This document shows, piece by piece, positions 36,263-45,476 of a stretch of 64,000 bases of DNA. The stretch is from Candidatus Omnitrophota bacterium (GTDB lineage: Bacteria > Omnitrophota > Omnitrophia > Omnitrophales > Aquincolibacteriaceae), in the NCBI GenBank assembly GCA_903820505.1, contig CAIJHQ010000015.1, forward strand, positions 1-64,000, given 5' to 3'. Under the pieces are notes generated by a model that saw only the letters and a program-made list of their open reading frames with translations, searched no databases and was not told where the DNA came from. How positions within the stretch are numbered: position 1 is the stretch's first letter; each line of letters starts with the position of its first letter. The translations under genes and the position numbers were made by a program.

Positions 36263-36508
36263 TACCGCTTCAAGATTGATTTTATGGGTTAGCGGTACAG
36301 CGCTTGATTTTCATTCATAAAAAACGATCGGGAATCAGTGCAGTCGAAGTCGCCTTTCAGGAAAAGAAATAAAGACTTAGACAGTACTGTTGACCACTAA
36401 ATTCAAATTGGAAACAGTACTAGTCCGGAAGCTTGATTTTCCACGGATTTCGGACCGAATTAACGTAATCCGTTTCATTATAATGAGTTGCGCTTATTTT
36501 AAAAATCA
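36263..36508. other. AT-rich intergenic region with inverted repeats
   Basis: This region before the rplU promoter holds an 8-bp inverted repeat gtaccgct/agcggtac (36262-36269 and 36291-36298), a perfect 10-bp palindrome acagtactgt (36381-36390) and gtactgtt/aacagtac (36384-36391 and 36413-36420). It is poorer in GC than its neighbours. No gene is visible. The repeats could be operators. Confidence 0.6.
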
Positions 36509-36537
36509 TTGACAGCTCTGGAGAATTCTCATAGAAT
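36509..36537 (+). promoter_or_regulatory. Promoter of rplU-rpmA
   Basis: A perfect TTGACA (36509-36514) and TAGAAT (36532-36537) have a 17-nt spacer. The predicted leader is about 27 nt and includes AAAGGAG before the rplU start. Confidence 0.8.
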
Positions 36538-36570
36538 GCCACACTTCACAGAGCTCAAAGGAGCCATTTC

Positions 36571-36894
36571 ATGGGAAATTATGCGATTATTGAGACGGGT
36601 TCGAAGCAGTACTGGGTCGAGCCCAATCAGGTCATTGAAGTCGAGTTGTTGGATGCGGCTGAGGGAAAGAAGGAGATCGTTCTAGACCAGGTACTCCTCG
36701 TTCAGGACGGCAAGCAAGTGAGGATCGGCGCGCCCACAGTGGCAGGTGCCAAAGTGGTTTGCCAGAACCTCGGGGACATCCGCGGGCCGAAGCTCGTTCA
36801 CTACAGGATGCGCCGTCGTAAGTCGTCGCGGCGCAAGCACGGACACCGTCAGGACCTGTTGCGGTTGCTCGTGAAAGAGATCCGGGTCGGGTAA
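36571..36894 (+). CDS. rplU: Ribosomal protein L21
   Basis: The 107-residue protein starts MGNYAIIETGSKQYWVE and contains YRMRRRKSSRRKHGHRQ, typical of L21. The order rplU-rpmA-obg is widely conserved. AAAGGAG lies upstream of the ATG. Confidence 0.97.
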   Translation: MGNYAIIETGSKQYWVEPNQVIEVELLDAAEGKKEIVLDQVLLVQDGKQVRIGAPTVAGAKVVCQNLGDIRGPKLVHYRMRRRKSSRRKHGHRQDLLRLLVKEIRVG

Positions 36895-36912
36895 GATCGT
36901 TTAAAGGACAAC

Positions 36913-37155
36913 ATGGCACATACAAAAAGTCAGGGCAGTACCACAAACGGGCGGGACTCCAATTCCAAGCGCCTCGGCGTAAAGGCTTACGGCGGGCAGA
37001 AGGTCACCGCGGGCAGTATTATCGTCCGTCAGCGGGGCACACGTTATTATCCCGGGAATTTTGTAGGTATCGGGAGCGATTTCACTCTTTTCGCAAAGCG
37101 CGATGGGATCGTGGAGTTCCGGACGAACAAATCCGTTCATATTATTCCGAGTTGA
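36913..37155 (+). CDS. rpmA: Ribosomal protein L27
   Basis: The 80-residue protein begins [20 protein letters not shown], including the conserved N-terminus that reaches the peptidyl transferase centre, and ends with [14 protein letters not shown]. It follows rplU by 18 nt. Confidence 0.97.
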   Translation: MAHTKSQGSTTNGRDSNSKRLGVKAYGGQKVTAGSIIVRQRGTRYYPGNFVGIGSDFTLFAKRDGIVEFRTNKSVHIIPS

Positions 37156-37175
37156 TCCGGTTAACAAGAATCGTA

Positions 37176-37220
37176 AAAAGGCTAAAAAGCGACCCCAAGC
37201 TTTTTGGCCTTTTTCTTTTT
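37176..37220 (+). terminator. Intrinsic terminator/attenuator between rpmA and obg
   Basis: A stem of about 15 bp (aaaaggctaaaaagc, 37176-37190, with gctttttggcctttt, 37199-37213, one G-U pair) ends in a T-rich tail. obg begins only 12 nt later, so obg and the pro genes are likely transcribed by read-through. Confidence 0.8.
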
Positions 37221-37231
37221 AAGAGGACCTC

Positions 37232-38200
37232 ATGCTCGACAAGATCCATTTGACCGTTCAGGGCGGCCGCGGCGGGAAGGGTTGCGAAAGTTTTTATCAC
37301 CGCAAGGACCATAAGACCGTCCCGAACGGCGCCGATGGAGGTGACGGAGGCAGCGTGATCTTTCGCGCTTCCCATAATGCGCCCGGCCTCGACAGGCTCA
37401 AGCTGAAGCAGCATCTTTCGGCCGAGTCCGGAGAGCATGGCAGCAGCGAGAATAAACGCGGCCGCAAAGGCTCGGACCTGGTCGTTCTTGTTCCTCTCGG
37501 GACGTCGCTTTACAATCGCGAAAATCATTTGGCGATCCGGGACCTTTGCAATGAAGAGGAAGAGGTGATCGTGGCCAAAGGCGGCCGCGGGGGTTCCGGG
37601 AATATCGGGGATAAGGAAGCCACGTCCGGTGAAGAGGGGGAAATGCTGGAGGTGGAAGCGGAGTTCCGCATCATGGCAGACGTTTTCCTCGTCGGGCTTC
37701 CGAGTTCCGGGAAATCTTCCTTGCTCCACCGGCTGACACGCGCGCATATCGAAGGGAAAGACTATCCGTTCGCTACTCGCACTCCCGTGATCGGTGTTTA
37801 TTCTTATGACGATTACAAGCAGATCCTTTTCTGTGAGTTGCCGTCTCTTTATCAGGGATCGACCCAGGGGCGGGGTCTGGGGACGGATTTTTTGAGGCAC
37901 CTTGCGCGGGCCAAGCTGATCATTTTTATGCTCGATACGACCATGAAATATGTCAGCGATATCCGGGAAGGTCTGGAGACTTTGCAGAAGATCGTTTACG
38001 AACAGGACGCCGCTTTGCGCCAGATCCCGAGCGTTGTGGCGGTCAATAAGATCGACATCGCGTCGGACCTCGGCAAAGTCCAGGCCGATCTTCAATCTTC
38101 CGGGCAACTTTATTTTTTGATTTCAGTACAAACGGGAGAGGGGTTAGAATCTCTCATGGATTTCATCAAGGAAAGGATCGAAAACGATCATCATGTCTGA
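37232..38200 (+). CDS. obg: Obg-family GTPase
   Basis: The 322-residue protein has the glycine-rich Obg fold (GRGGKGCESFYHRKDHK and GADGGDGGSVIFRA) and a G domain with G1 GLPSSGKSS near residue 155 and G4 NKID near 272. The G3 motif, normally DxPG, reads ELPSLYQG (E202), and the switch I region is also altered, so GTP hydrolysis may be weak. There is no C-terminal OCT domain. Obg acts in ribosome assembly. Its stop overlaps proB by 8 nt. Confidence 0.92.
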   Translation: MLDKIHLTVQGGRGGKGCESFYHRKDHKTVPNGADGGDGGSVIFRASHNAPGLDRLKLKQHLSAESGEHGSSENKRGRKGSDLVVLVPLGTSLYNRENHLAIRDLCNEEEEVIVAKGGRGGSGNIGDKEATSGEEGEMLEVEAEFRIMADVFLVGLPSSGKSSLLHRLTRAHIEGKDYPFATRTPVIGVYSYDDYKQILFCELPSLYQGSTQGRGLGTDFLRHLARAKLIIFMLDTTMKYVSDIREGLETLQKIVYEQDAALRQIPSVVAVNKIDIASDLGKVQADLQSSGQLYFLISVQTGEGLESLMDFIKERIENDHHV

Positions 38201-39308
38201 GCGTTCCCTGCACGCCAAAAAGATCGTCATCAAGATCGGGACCAGTATCCTCAAAAGCCACGGGGAGAGTTTTTCCTATAATGAGCATGAGCGGATCTGC
38301 CAGGCGGTCCACGGGTTGATCCTGAAAGGCTACCAGCCGGTCCTCGTCAGTTCGGGCGCCATTGCGCTGGGCATGAAAAGCTGCGGGCTCAAGAAGCGTC
38401 CCAAGGAAATGGCGCAGCTCCAGGCCTGCGCGGCTATCGGACAGGGAAAACTCATGCACGCCTACGAGAGCTTTTTCTCAAAAAAGAAAGTCCATACGGC
38501 GCAACTGCTCCTGACGCGGGACGGTCTGGAAGACCGGAAACGGTTCCTTTGCGCCCGCAACACGCTTGAGACGTTGATTAAAATGAACATCCTCCCGATC
38601 GTCAATGAGAACGATACCGTGGCCGTCGAAGAGATCGCCTTCGGGGACAATGACATCCTGTCCGTTCATGTGGCCCACCTCGTGGGAGCGGACCTTTTGA
38701 TCAATCTCTCGGACGCGGAAGGGTTTCTTTTGAAGGACGGGACGCGCGTGCGGGAAGTGACCGCTGAATCCGAGATCGAAAATAAGTTGTATGCCCATTT
38801 GGCGGACGCAAAGCGCGAGGAAACGGTGGGCGGGATGCGCGCGAAGCTGAAAGCCGCCCGCGTGGCCATGCGTTTGGGGATCCCTTTCCTGATCGTGAAC
38901 GGACACCGGCGGAATATTTTGCAGGACATTATTGCCGGCAAGGATGTGGGGACGCTTTTTATCGCCGCGGATGCCAAAAAAGGATTACGGAGGAAGTGGA
39001 TCGCCTTTTCTGCGATGCAACACGGGACGCTGGTAGTGGATGACGGAGCGTACCGCGCGCTCCTGGTCGGCAAGAAAAGTCTTCTGCCGGGCGGTATCGT
39101 GAAGATCAAAGGGATTTTCGAAGAAGGCCAGGTGGTGGAACTTGAGACGGCGAAGGGAAGGGTCTTCGGTCGCGGCGTGGTCCATTACAACAACGCGGAA
39201 TTGGAGCGCATCATCGGTAAAAGGACGGATCAGATCGAGGCGATCCTCGGCAGGAAATCCCGCGATGAGGTGATCCACCGTAACGATCTTGTGATCTGGG
39301 AGGAATGA
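38193..39308 (+). CDS. proB: Glutamate 5-kinase
   Basis: The 371-residue protein has the amino-acid kinase fold (KKIVIKIGTSIL, VSSGAIALGM, NENDTVAVEE, GGMRAKLKAA) and a C-terminal PUA domain (LLPGGIVKI and GRGVVHYN). It phosphorylates glutamate as the first step to proline. The ATGA overlap with proA couples the two. Confidence 0.97.
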   Translation: MSERSLHAKKIVIKIGTSILKSHGESFSYNEHERICQAVHGLILKGYQPVLVSSGAIALGMKSCGLKKRPKEMAQLQACAAIGQGKLMHAYESFFSKKKVHTAQLLLTRDGLEDRKRFLCARNTLETLIKMNILPIVNENDTVAVEEIAFGDNDILSVHVAHLVGADLLINLSDAEGFLLKDGTRVREVTAESEIENKLYAHLADAKREETVGGMRAKLKAARVAMRLGIPFLIVNGHRRNILQDIIAGKDVGTLFIAADAKKGLRRKWIAFSAMQHGTLVVDDGAYRALLVGKKSLLPGGIVKIKGIFEEGQVVELETAKGRVFGRGVVHYNNAELERIIGKRTDQIEAILGRKSRDEVIHRNDLVIWEE

Positions 39309-40579
39309 TGAGCTCCGCGCGCAGGGATTGGAGGCCGCAGCTTACCGTGATGCTTGCGAACACCCGCAAGGCATCCGCGGAGGCAAGCCAGTGTTCCGCA
39401 GCTTTCAAAAAGAAAGTGTTGCTCGACATTGCGTCGCGGATCGAAAAAAAAACCGCATGGCTTCTCCGTGAGAATCAAAAGGACGTTGCCGGCGCGAAGG
39501 CGGCGGGGCTTTCTTCCGCCATGATCGACAGACTCACGCTTACGGGCAAGCGGATCAAGGTCATGGCCGACGGCGTCCGGACCGTGGCGGGTTTGAAGGA
39601 CCCGATCGGCAAAGTACAGGCGAAATGGACCCGGCCGAACGGTCTCAGGCTCCAAAAAGTGACCGTTCCACTCGGAGTGATTCTCATGATCTACGAGTCC
39701 CGCCCGAACGTGACCGTGGAATGCGCCGCGTTGTGTCTGAAAAGTTCGAATGTTGCGATCCTGCGCGGCGGGCGTGAGGCTATGGCGTCCAACCGCGCTT
39801 TTGTGACGATCTTCAGGGCTTCCCTCAAGCGGCATGGTCTTTTACCCTTTCATATCAATCTGGTGACGACAACGGATTATGCCGCCGTTGATTTCCTCCT
39901 GGTCCAGGAGGGAAAGATCGATCTCGTGATCCCGCGCGGAGGAGAGAAATTGATCCGGCGGGTCGTCGAGAAGTCCCGCATTCCCGTGATCAAACACTAC
40001 CAGGGGATCTGTCACGTGTATGTGGACAAGAAGGCGGATCTTAAAAAAGCCGTTTCTATCGCGATCAACGCTAAGCTGCAGCGGCCGGGCGTGTGCAATG
40101 CCATGGAGACGCTGCTCGTTCATAAAGGGATCGCGGCGAAATTCTTGCCGGCTGTCGGGATCCCGCTGAAGGCGGGAGGTTGTGAGATCCGGGGGGATGC
40201 GGTGACCCGCAGGTATCTTCCCTGGGCGAAACCCGCGAAGGCGAGCGATTTCGGACGGGAATTCCTTGAGAGGATTCTCGCAGTGCGCGTTGTCAAGAAC
40301 ACCGCGGAAGCGATCCGGCACATCGAGACCTATGGTTCCCGCCACACCGACGCTATCGTGACCGAGGATAAAAACGCTGCGGACATTTTTAAAGCGAAAG
40401 TCGATTCCTCTTCGGTCATGGTGAATGCTTCGACACGGTTCTCCGACGGGTTCGAATACGGTTTTGGCGCCGAGATCGGGATCTCGACCGATAAGATCCA
40501 CGCGCGCGGTCCGATGGGGCTGGAAGGTCTTACGTCTTACAAATACATCGTTGAAGGAAACGGACAGGTCCGAACCTGA
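39305..40579 (+). CDS. proA: Gamma-glutamyl phosphate reductase
   Basis: The 424-residue aldehyde-dehydrogenase-fold enzyme has the catalytic cysteine in RPGVCNAMETLLVH, IYESRPNVTVE, and the C-terminal DGFEYGFGAEIGIST with GPMGLEGLTSYKY. It reduces the proB product with NADPH. Confidence 0.97.
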   Translation: MMSSARRDWRPQLTVMLANTRKASAEASQCSAAFKKKVLLDIASRIEKKTAWLLRENQKDVAGAKAAGLSSAMIDRLTLTGKRIKVMADGVRTVAGLKDPIGKVQAKWTRPNGLRLQKVTVPLGVILMIYESRPNVTVECAALCLKSSNVAILRGGREAMASNRAFVTIFRASLKRHGLLPFHINLVTTTDYAAVDFLLVQEGKIDLVIPRGGEKLIRRVVEKSRIPVIKHYQGICHVYVDKKADLKKAVSIAINAKLQRPGVCNAMETLLVHKGIAAKFLPAVGIPLKAGGCEIRGDAVTRRYLPWAKPAKASDFGREFLERILAVRVVKNTAEAIRHIETYGSRHTDAIVTEDKNAADIFKAKVDSSSVMVNASTRFSDGFEYGFGAEIGISTDKIHARGPMGLEGLTSYKYIVEGNGQVRT

Positions 40580-40594
40580 GAACGGTTTTTCTCG

Positions 40595-41179
40595 ATGAAA
40601 ATAGGTATTTTGGGCGGAACGTTTGATCCGGTCCACCTGGGACATTTGGCGCTCGCGCGAAGCGCTCAGTCCCAGTTTTCGCTCGATCAAGTCCTTTTCA
40701 TTCCCGTCTACGCGCCGCCGCACAAACGCGATGTCCCGCCAAGAGCGTCCGCGAAAGACCGCTATGAGATGGTTCTTCTTGCCATCAACGATGAACCCTT
40801 TTTTGGGGTCTCCGATCTGGAAATAAAAAGAAAAGGGATCTCCTACACGAGTGATACGATCGCGGAATTGGAAAAACAATATCCGCAGGCTGTGTTCTAT
40901 CTGATTCTCGGGGAAGACGCTTTTGAAGGGATCGACACCTGGCATAAGGCCCAAGAGATCAAGAAAAAAGTCCGGTTTCTGGTCGCCCAACGGAACCCAA
41001 ACGATGAAAAAGAGCCCGCCTGGGGCCAGGCGGAGCAGATCCGGATGCCCCTGTGTCCCGTGTCCGCGTCCGGGATCCGTAAAGCCCTTTCCGGCGGATG
41101 TGAACCGGTCGGTCAGGTTCCGCAGGCGGTCCTGAACTATATCCGGGTTCACAAGCTTTATGAGGGAAAAGGCCTATGA
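40595..41179 (+). CDS. nadD: Nicotinate-nucleotide adenylyltransferase
   Basis: The 194-residue nucleotidyltransferase has GGTFDPVHLGHL, the HxGH-type site, and a C-terminal VSASGIRKAL in place of the usual ISSTxIR. It makes deamido-NAD. The gene commonly follows obg-proB-proA. It overlaps the next gene by 4 nt. Confidence 0.95.
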   Translation: MKIGILGGTFDPVHLGHLALARSAQSQFSLDQVLFIPVYAPPHKRDVPPRASAKDRYEMVLLAINDEPFFGVSDLEIKRKGISYTSDTIAELEKQYPQAVFYLILGEDAFEGIDTWHKAQEIKKKVRFLVAQRNPNDEKEPAWGQAEQIRMPLCPVSASGIRKALSGGCEPVGQVPQAVLNYIRVHKLYEGKGL

Positions 41180-42411
41180 ACATGGCCCTGCACGTTTCGA
41201 TCCTTTGGGTGCTTTTTTTTCTGGCGTTTTTCTTTTCGGCCGCGGAGACGGCTCTTTTTGCATTGTCCAATCTCGACAAACGGAAACTCAAAGAGCAGAA
41301 TCCGCCCTTCTCAAAATGGATCTTCCGGCACCTTCAGACTCCACGGAAAACGCTGGGAACGGTCCTGGTCGGAAATCTGATCGTGAATACCTGGGCGACC
41401 ACGATCGTTACGTTGATGGTCCTCGAATTCTGGGGACAGCAGCGGCTGGGGATCGCCATGGTAGTGTTCATGACGTTCCTGATCGTTGTTTGCGAGATCT
41501 TTCCCAAAGTCCTTGCCGTGCGGTCCAAGATCAAAATGTCCCTGATCGTCGCGTACCCACTCGAACTTTTCGCCGTTCTGTTGGCGCCCTTCCGCCTCGG
41601 GATGCGTTACGTGAGCGAACGCATCCTTTCTTTTTTGGTCCGCGAAAAGATCGATAACTCAGACATGATCTCCGAAAAGGAGCTCAGGGTCCTGGTCAAG
41701 ATCAGTGAGGAGGAGGGGGTCTTGCGGGGGCAGGAGCGTTACATGATCCAGAAGCTTTTGGATCTCGGAGAGCGGCCGGTCAAGGACATCATGACGCCGC
41801 GGATCGACATGGTCGGCCTGGATTTTGAAGAACCTGCTGAAAAACACGAGGAAGTGATCAAGAAATACAAGTTCAGCCAGATCCCGGTGTTCCAGGGTTC
41901 TCTGGACCATATTCTTGGAGTGATCGATTCCCAGGATTATCTCCTCCAGGAACAGCCGCTGTCGGTGAAACCGGTGATGAATGAGCCGCTTTTTATCCCG
42001 GAAAGCAAGCGGATCAGCGACCTTCTCGAGACCTTCCAGACCCGCGGTAAGGACCTCGCCATCTGCGTGGATGAATACGGCGGTACGGCCGGGATCGTGA
42101 CGCAGGAGGACATTCTTGAGGAGATCTTCGGGGAATTCTACGATGAATATGCACAGGTAGAGCAACCCGTCCGCTGCCTGACGTTCGATACCTTTATCGT
42201 GGAAGGAAAGATGCCCCTTCAAGAATTCAATGAATACTTCGCGGCCCGATTGACCGCCGAGGATGCCAACACTTTGGGCGGTTATCTTCTCGAGAAGATG
42301 GGCGTGGTACCGGCGAAGGGGGCCAGGTTCTCGACGGATGATTTTGAATTCACGGTCCAGGCGATGATCCGCCAGCGCATTCATCAGGTTCTCGTGAGGA
42401 AAAGATCATGA
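41176..42411 (+). CDS. CNNM/CorC-family transporter-like protein 1
   Basis: The 411-residue protein has an N-terminal DUF21 membrane domain (FFSAAETALFALS), paired CBS domains (DIMTPRIDM, DEYGGTAGIVTQEDILEEI) and a C-terminal CorC_HlyC domain. The family is linked to Mg/Co efflux or, in Bacteroidetes, to gliding (GldE). It overlaps its paralogue by 4 nt, suggesting a heteromeric pair. Confidence 0.92.
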   Translation: MNMALHVSILWVLFFLAFFFSAAETALFALSNLDKRKLKEQNPPFSKWIFRHLQTPRKTLGTVLVGNLIVNTWATTIVTLMVLEFWGQQRLGIAMVVFMTFLIVVCEIFPKVLAVRSKIKMSLIVAYPLELFAVLLAPFRLGMRYVSERILSFLVREKIDNSDMISEKELRVLVKISEEEGVLRGQERYMIQKLLDLGERPVKDIMTPRIDMVGLDFEEPAEKHEEVIKKYKFSQIPVFQGSLDHILGVIDSQDYLLQEQPLSVKPVMNEPLFIPESKRISDLLETFQTRGKDLAICVDEYGGTAGIVTQEDILEEIFGEFYDEYAQVEQPVRCLTFDTFIVEGKMPLQEFNEYFAARLTAEDANTLGGYLLEKMGVVPAKGARFSTDDFEFTVQAMIRQRIHQVLVRKRS

Positions 42412-43361
42412 TCAGCCTGGGCATTGTTTTTTTTATCGCGTTACTGCTTTCCGCTTTTTTTTCGGGAACAGAAATGGCGTTCGTCTCCGCGAACAAACTG
42501 AAGCTCCGTGAAATGGCGGACGCGGGTGACCGTCGTGCCCAGTATGTGTTGGGACTCCACCGCAAGCCGCAATATTTTCTTGCCGCGATCCTCATCGGGA
42601 ACAGTGTGGTGAACGTGACGGCCATTTCCATTTGCACCTATGTCTTTCAGAAATATCTGGGATGGCATAACGAATGGGCCGTCATGATCGTAATGGCGCC
42701 GATCCTGATCGTGGTCGCGGAAATGGTCCCCAAGGATTACTGCCGGTTGCGGGCCATTCCTTTCCTGCTCGCCAACAATTTCTGGATGAAATGTCTTCAG
42801 CGTGTCTTCTATCCGCCCGTCTACGTTCTGTTCAGGGTCGTGGACCTGTTCTGGCCCTCGCTCAAGAAAAAGGAAAGTCGTGATATCTTCGTGAACGAAG
42901 AAGAGTTCCGGTCTTTGATTGAGGAGAGCACGCGCTGTGGGGTCGTGGGGGCCCAGGAGGAGAAGTTGATCCATACGATCCTGGACTTTGAGCGCACGCA
43001 GGTCCATTCGGTCATGATCCCCGTGGGAAAAGTGCCGATGGTGGATATCCGCGGCAGGATCGAGGACGTCAAGCGGATCGCGCGCGAAAAACATGTCCGT
43101 ATGATGCTTGTGTATGAGGAGATCCCGTCGATCGTCGTGGGGATGATCTATGTCTTTGACATCCTTTGGGAAGAAGACAACGCCAAAGGACTCCACGATT
43201 TTCTCCGTGCGCCTATCTTTATCCCGGAAAATACATCTATTGAGAAAGCCTTCCTGACTCTGCAGCAAAAGCACCAGTCCTATGCGGTCGTGACGGACCG
43301 TTTGGGAGATGTGCGTGGGGTCGTTCCCGTCGAAAGTCTTCTCATCCTCGAGAAGCAGTGA
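42408..43361 (+). CDS. CNNM/CorC-family transporter-like protein 2 (short paralogue)
   Basis: The 317-residue protein shares the DUF21 segment (FFSGTEMAFVSANKLKL) and CBS pair (VHSVMIPVGKVPMVD, GVVPVESLL) with the upstream gene but ends after the CBS pair, lacking CorC_HlyC. The pattern fits a tandem of full-length and shortened subunits. The cargo ion is not predictable. Confidence 0.9.
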   Translation: MISLGIVFFIALLLSAFFSGTEMAFVSANKLKLREMADAGDRRAQYVLGLHRKPQYFLAAILIGNSVVNVTAISICTYVFQKYLGWHNEWAVMIVMAPILIVVAEMVPKDYCRLRAIPFLLANNFWMKCLQRVFYPPVYVLFRVVDLFWPSLKKKESRDIFVNEEEFRSLIEESTRCGVVGAQEEKLIHTILDFERTQVHSVMIPVGKVPMVDIRGRIEDVKRIAREKHVRMMLVYEEIPSIVVGMIYVFDILWEEDNAKGLHDFLRAPIFIPENTSIEKAFLTLQQKHQSYAVVTDRLGDVRGVVPVESLLILEKQ

Positions 43362-43563
43362 GGCAATAGGGTTTTTGGGCGTCCTATAACTCGTCAAAAA
43401 CTAATTGATCTTACTAAATCATTTTTGATTTTTTCCCCTATTTTTCGACTTATTGTTGCGCCTTCCAGAATTCCCCAGAGAGCCTTCATTTCTATTAAGC
43501 TTTAGAAAGTAAGGCCGTTAACTAATTCGGGATCGTTATACCATGTAGAAGGAGAGTGTCTTT

Positions 43564-44664
43564 TTGCGTGTTGTCGCCATTGCAAATCAAAAGGGCGGAT
43601 GCGGGAAGACCACGACCAGTATCAATTTTTCTGCGTGTTTGAGTTTTTTGCAGAAATCTGTTCTCGTGGTCGACCTTGATCCTCAGGGCCATTCGACATG
43701 CGGACTAGGTGTCAAGACCCAGAAGGGGACGCCAACCCTTTATGAGCTTTTGAGCCCGCTTTATCCTAATGCACCTCTGATATCCCAAGTTGTCCGGACG
43801 GTACGGCCTGATTTTGATATTCTTCCCTGTGACTTCACCATGAACGCCCTCGAGGAAGAGTTCGGTTTCCTGCCCAATTTTCACAACAGACTGCGGGATC
43901 TACTGTCCCGCGTGGTGCGGGAGCACCGGGACTACGATTTTGCTGTATTGGACTGTCCTCCGAACCTTGGCGGCCTGACCTGGAACGCGTTGAATGCGGC
44001 GGATGAGATCATGATCCCCGTGGAGCCTTCTTTCTTTTCCCTCCACGGTCTCGGTAAGATCTCGGAAACCCTGCAGACCGTCGATCGAAACCGTCAAGTT
44101 CCTCTTGGGGTGCACGCTCTGCTCACGCTTTTTAATTCGGAAATGAGTTTTTCCCAGGAAGTCTATGACGAAGTGAAGGCCCATTTTCGGGGGCATCTTT
44201 TTACAACGATTATTCACGATCATATCGCCCTCAAAGAGGCCGCGGCCTCCGGGCACAGCATTGTGGAATATGCGCCGCAGTCCCCGGCTTTTCAGGACTA
44301 TTTGAACCTTGTGGTCGAATTTTTGGAACGGGACTGGAATCGGAAACTGCCGGAAAAAGAATTGGGGTGGTCCCAAGTCCTCAAAGATCATTTTGGTCCC
44401 CGCCGGGTCTCGGACGGGATCCTGTTCCAATTCTTGAGCAAGACGGCCTCTTCCGTGGAGATTGCGGGGGATTTTAATCACTGGGTAGCCGAACCGCTGG
44501 TCCGACGCAATCAGGACGGTCTGTGGCAACGGGTGATCCCCGTGGAGCTTAAGACGTTCTGTTATAAGTTCATCGTGGACGGGGAATGGCAGGTTGACCC
44601 CAATCAGCCTGTTCATAAAGAAAACGCTTATGGCGGTGTTGATTCGTATATGGAGCTGGTATGA
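43564..44664 (+). CDS. ParA-family ATPase fused to a CBM48/AMPK-type glycogen-binding domain
   Basis: The 366-residue protein begins with a ParA/MinD ATPase: deviant Walker A KGGCGKTT (residues 10-17), VVDLDPQGHST (35-45) and FAVLDCPPNLGG. Residues about 285-366 form a different domain: SSVEIAGDFNHW, a conserved tryptophan-rich middle and FIVDGEWQVDPNQP, matching the CBM48/AMPK-beta early-set glycogen-binding fold. I do not know this fusion. A TTG start with AAGGAG 9 nt upstream is chosen. The stop overlaps the next gene in an ATGA. A role in positioning or sensing glycogen or surface polysaccharide is an inference. Confidence 0.85.
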   Translation: MRVVAIANQKGGCGKTTTSINFSACLSFLQKSVLVVDLDPQGHSTCGLGVKTQKGTPTLYELLSPLYPNAPLISQVVRTVRPDFDILPCDFTMNALEEEFGFLPNFHNRLRDLLSRVVREHRDYDFAVLDCPPNLGGLTWNALNAADEIMIPVEPSFFSLHGLGKISETLQTVDRNRQVPLGVHALLTLFNSEMSFSQEVYDEVKAHFRGHLFTTIIHDHIALKEAAASGHSIVEYAPQSPAFQDYLNLVVEFLERDWNRKLPEKELGWSQVLKDHFGPRRVSDGILFQFLSKTASSVEIAGDFNHWVAEPLVRRNQDGLWQRVIPVELKTFCYKFIVDGEWQVDPNQPVHKENAYGGVDSYMELV

Positions 44665-45476
44665 GCATGGAGGATGCCAAAAAGCTTGTGCGGGGATTGC
44701 GGGACGTTTCGCCCCTTTTTGTTGCCCCGCCGGAGACAACACCGACGCGGCATGCGCTTGAGTTGCAGGTGCTTGGCGTTTCAAGCCCGGATGGGGAGGG
44801 CGACTCGCTTTTCTTTAACAGTTTTTTCGCGACCCAACTCGCATCCGGGGAAAAAGCATGTTCGCTGGTCAGCGTGCTCCCGCGTCATACGAAAGCTTTG
44901 CACGGCATTAAGACCGAAGAGACCGAATCCTTCGGGAACAACCTTCAGAGGCATTGCCTTTACTGGGATGAGCTAAAAAATCTTGTGACCCGTTCGCCGG
45001 CCTCCAGGGAAGGGGCGATGCTCGAGGACCGGGATATCTTTCTGGATTTTGAGTACCGGCAGCTGTTCCAGTTCGATCAGGCCGCGTGTCTGCTCGATAA
45101 ATGGATCCTTCTGCTCAAGCCCACGGCAGAATCCCTGACCGAAGGCTATAAGATCATGAAGGCGGGCCTTGCCTTGAATCCGCGGATCAGTTTTTTTATC
45201 ACTCTGGAAGGACGCGTGGACGCCGTGAGAGGGGAATGGGTTTTTGAGCGGTTTTCGGATCTTGTATTCAAGCATCTCAACGCCGGCATCGGATGGCTGG
45301 GGTGGGTGGATCTGTCGGACCCTGAGCGGCATTTCTCGACCGCACTGCATTTGGATCCTTTGCTCCACCAGCCATGGAATGCCCGTCCTGATTTGGGGAA
45401 ATTCGCGTTGGCGGATTGGGTCGAGCTTTTGGAGCGTAAAGAACGGTCGATGGCACTTAAGGAGGTCTCCCGGTGA
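44661..45476 (+). CDS. Putative degenerate ParA/MinD-like protein
   Basis: The 271-residue protein has no intact ATPase motif, but its layout follows ParA: VLGVSSPDGEGDSLFFNSFF (residues 38-56) sits where the Walker A should be, without the lysines, and CLLDKWILLLKPTAESLTEGYK resembles the segment after Walker B. I read it as a pseudo-ATPase partner of the upstream ParA fusion; that is inference. Translation is coupled on both sides by 4-nt overlaps. Confidence 0.65.
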   Translation: MSMEDAKKLVRGLRDVSPLFVAPPETTPTRHALELQVLGVSSPDGEGDSLFFNSFFATQLASGEKACSLVSVLPRHTKALHGIKTEETESFGNNLQRHCLYWDELKNLVTRSPASREGAMLEDRDIFLDFEYRQLFQFDQAACLLDKWILLLKPTAESLTEGYKIMKAGLALNPRISFFITLEGRVDAVRGEWVFERFSDLVFKHLNAGIGWLGWVDLSDPERHFSTALHLDPLLHQPWNARPDLGKFALADWVELLERKERSMALKEVSR

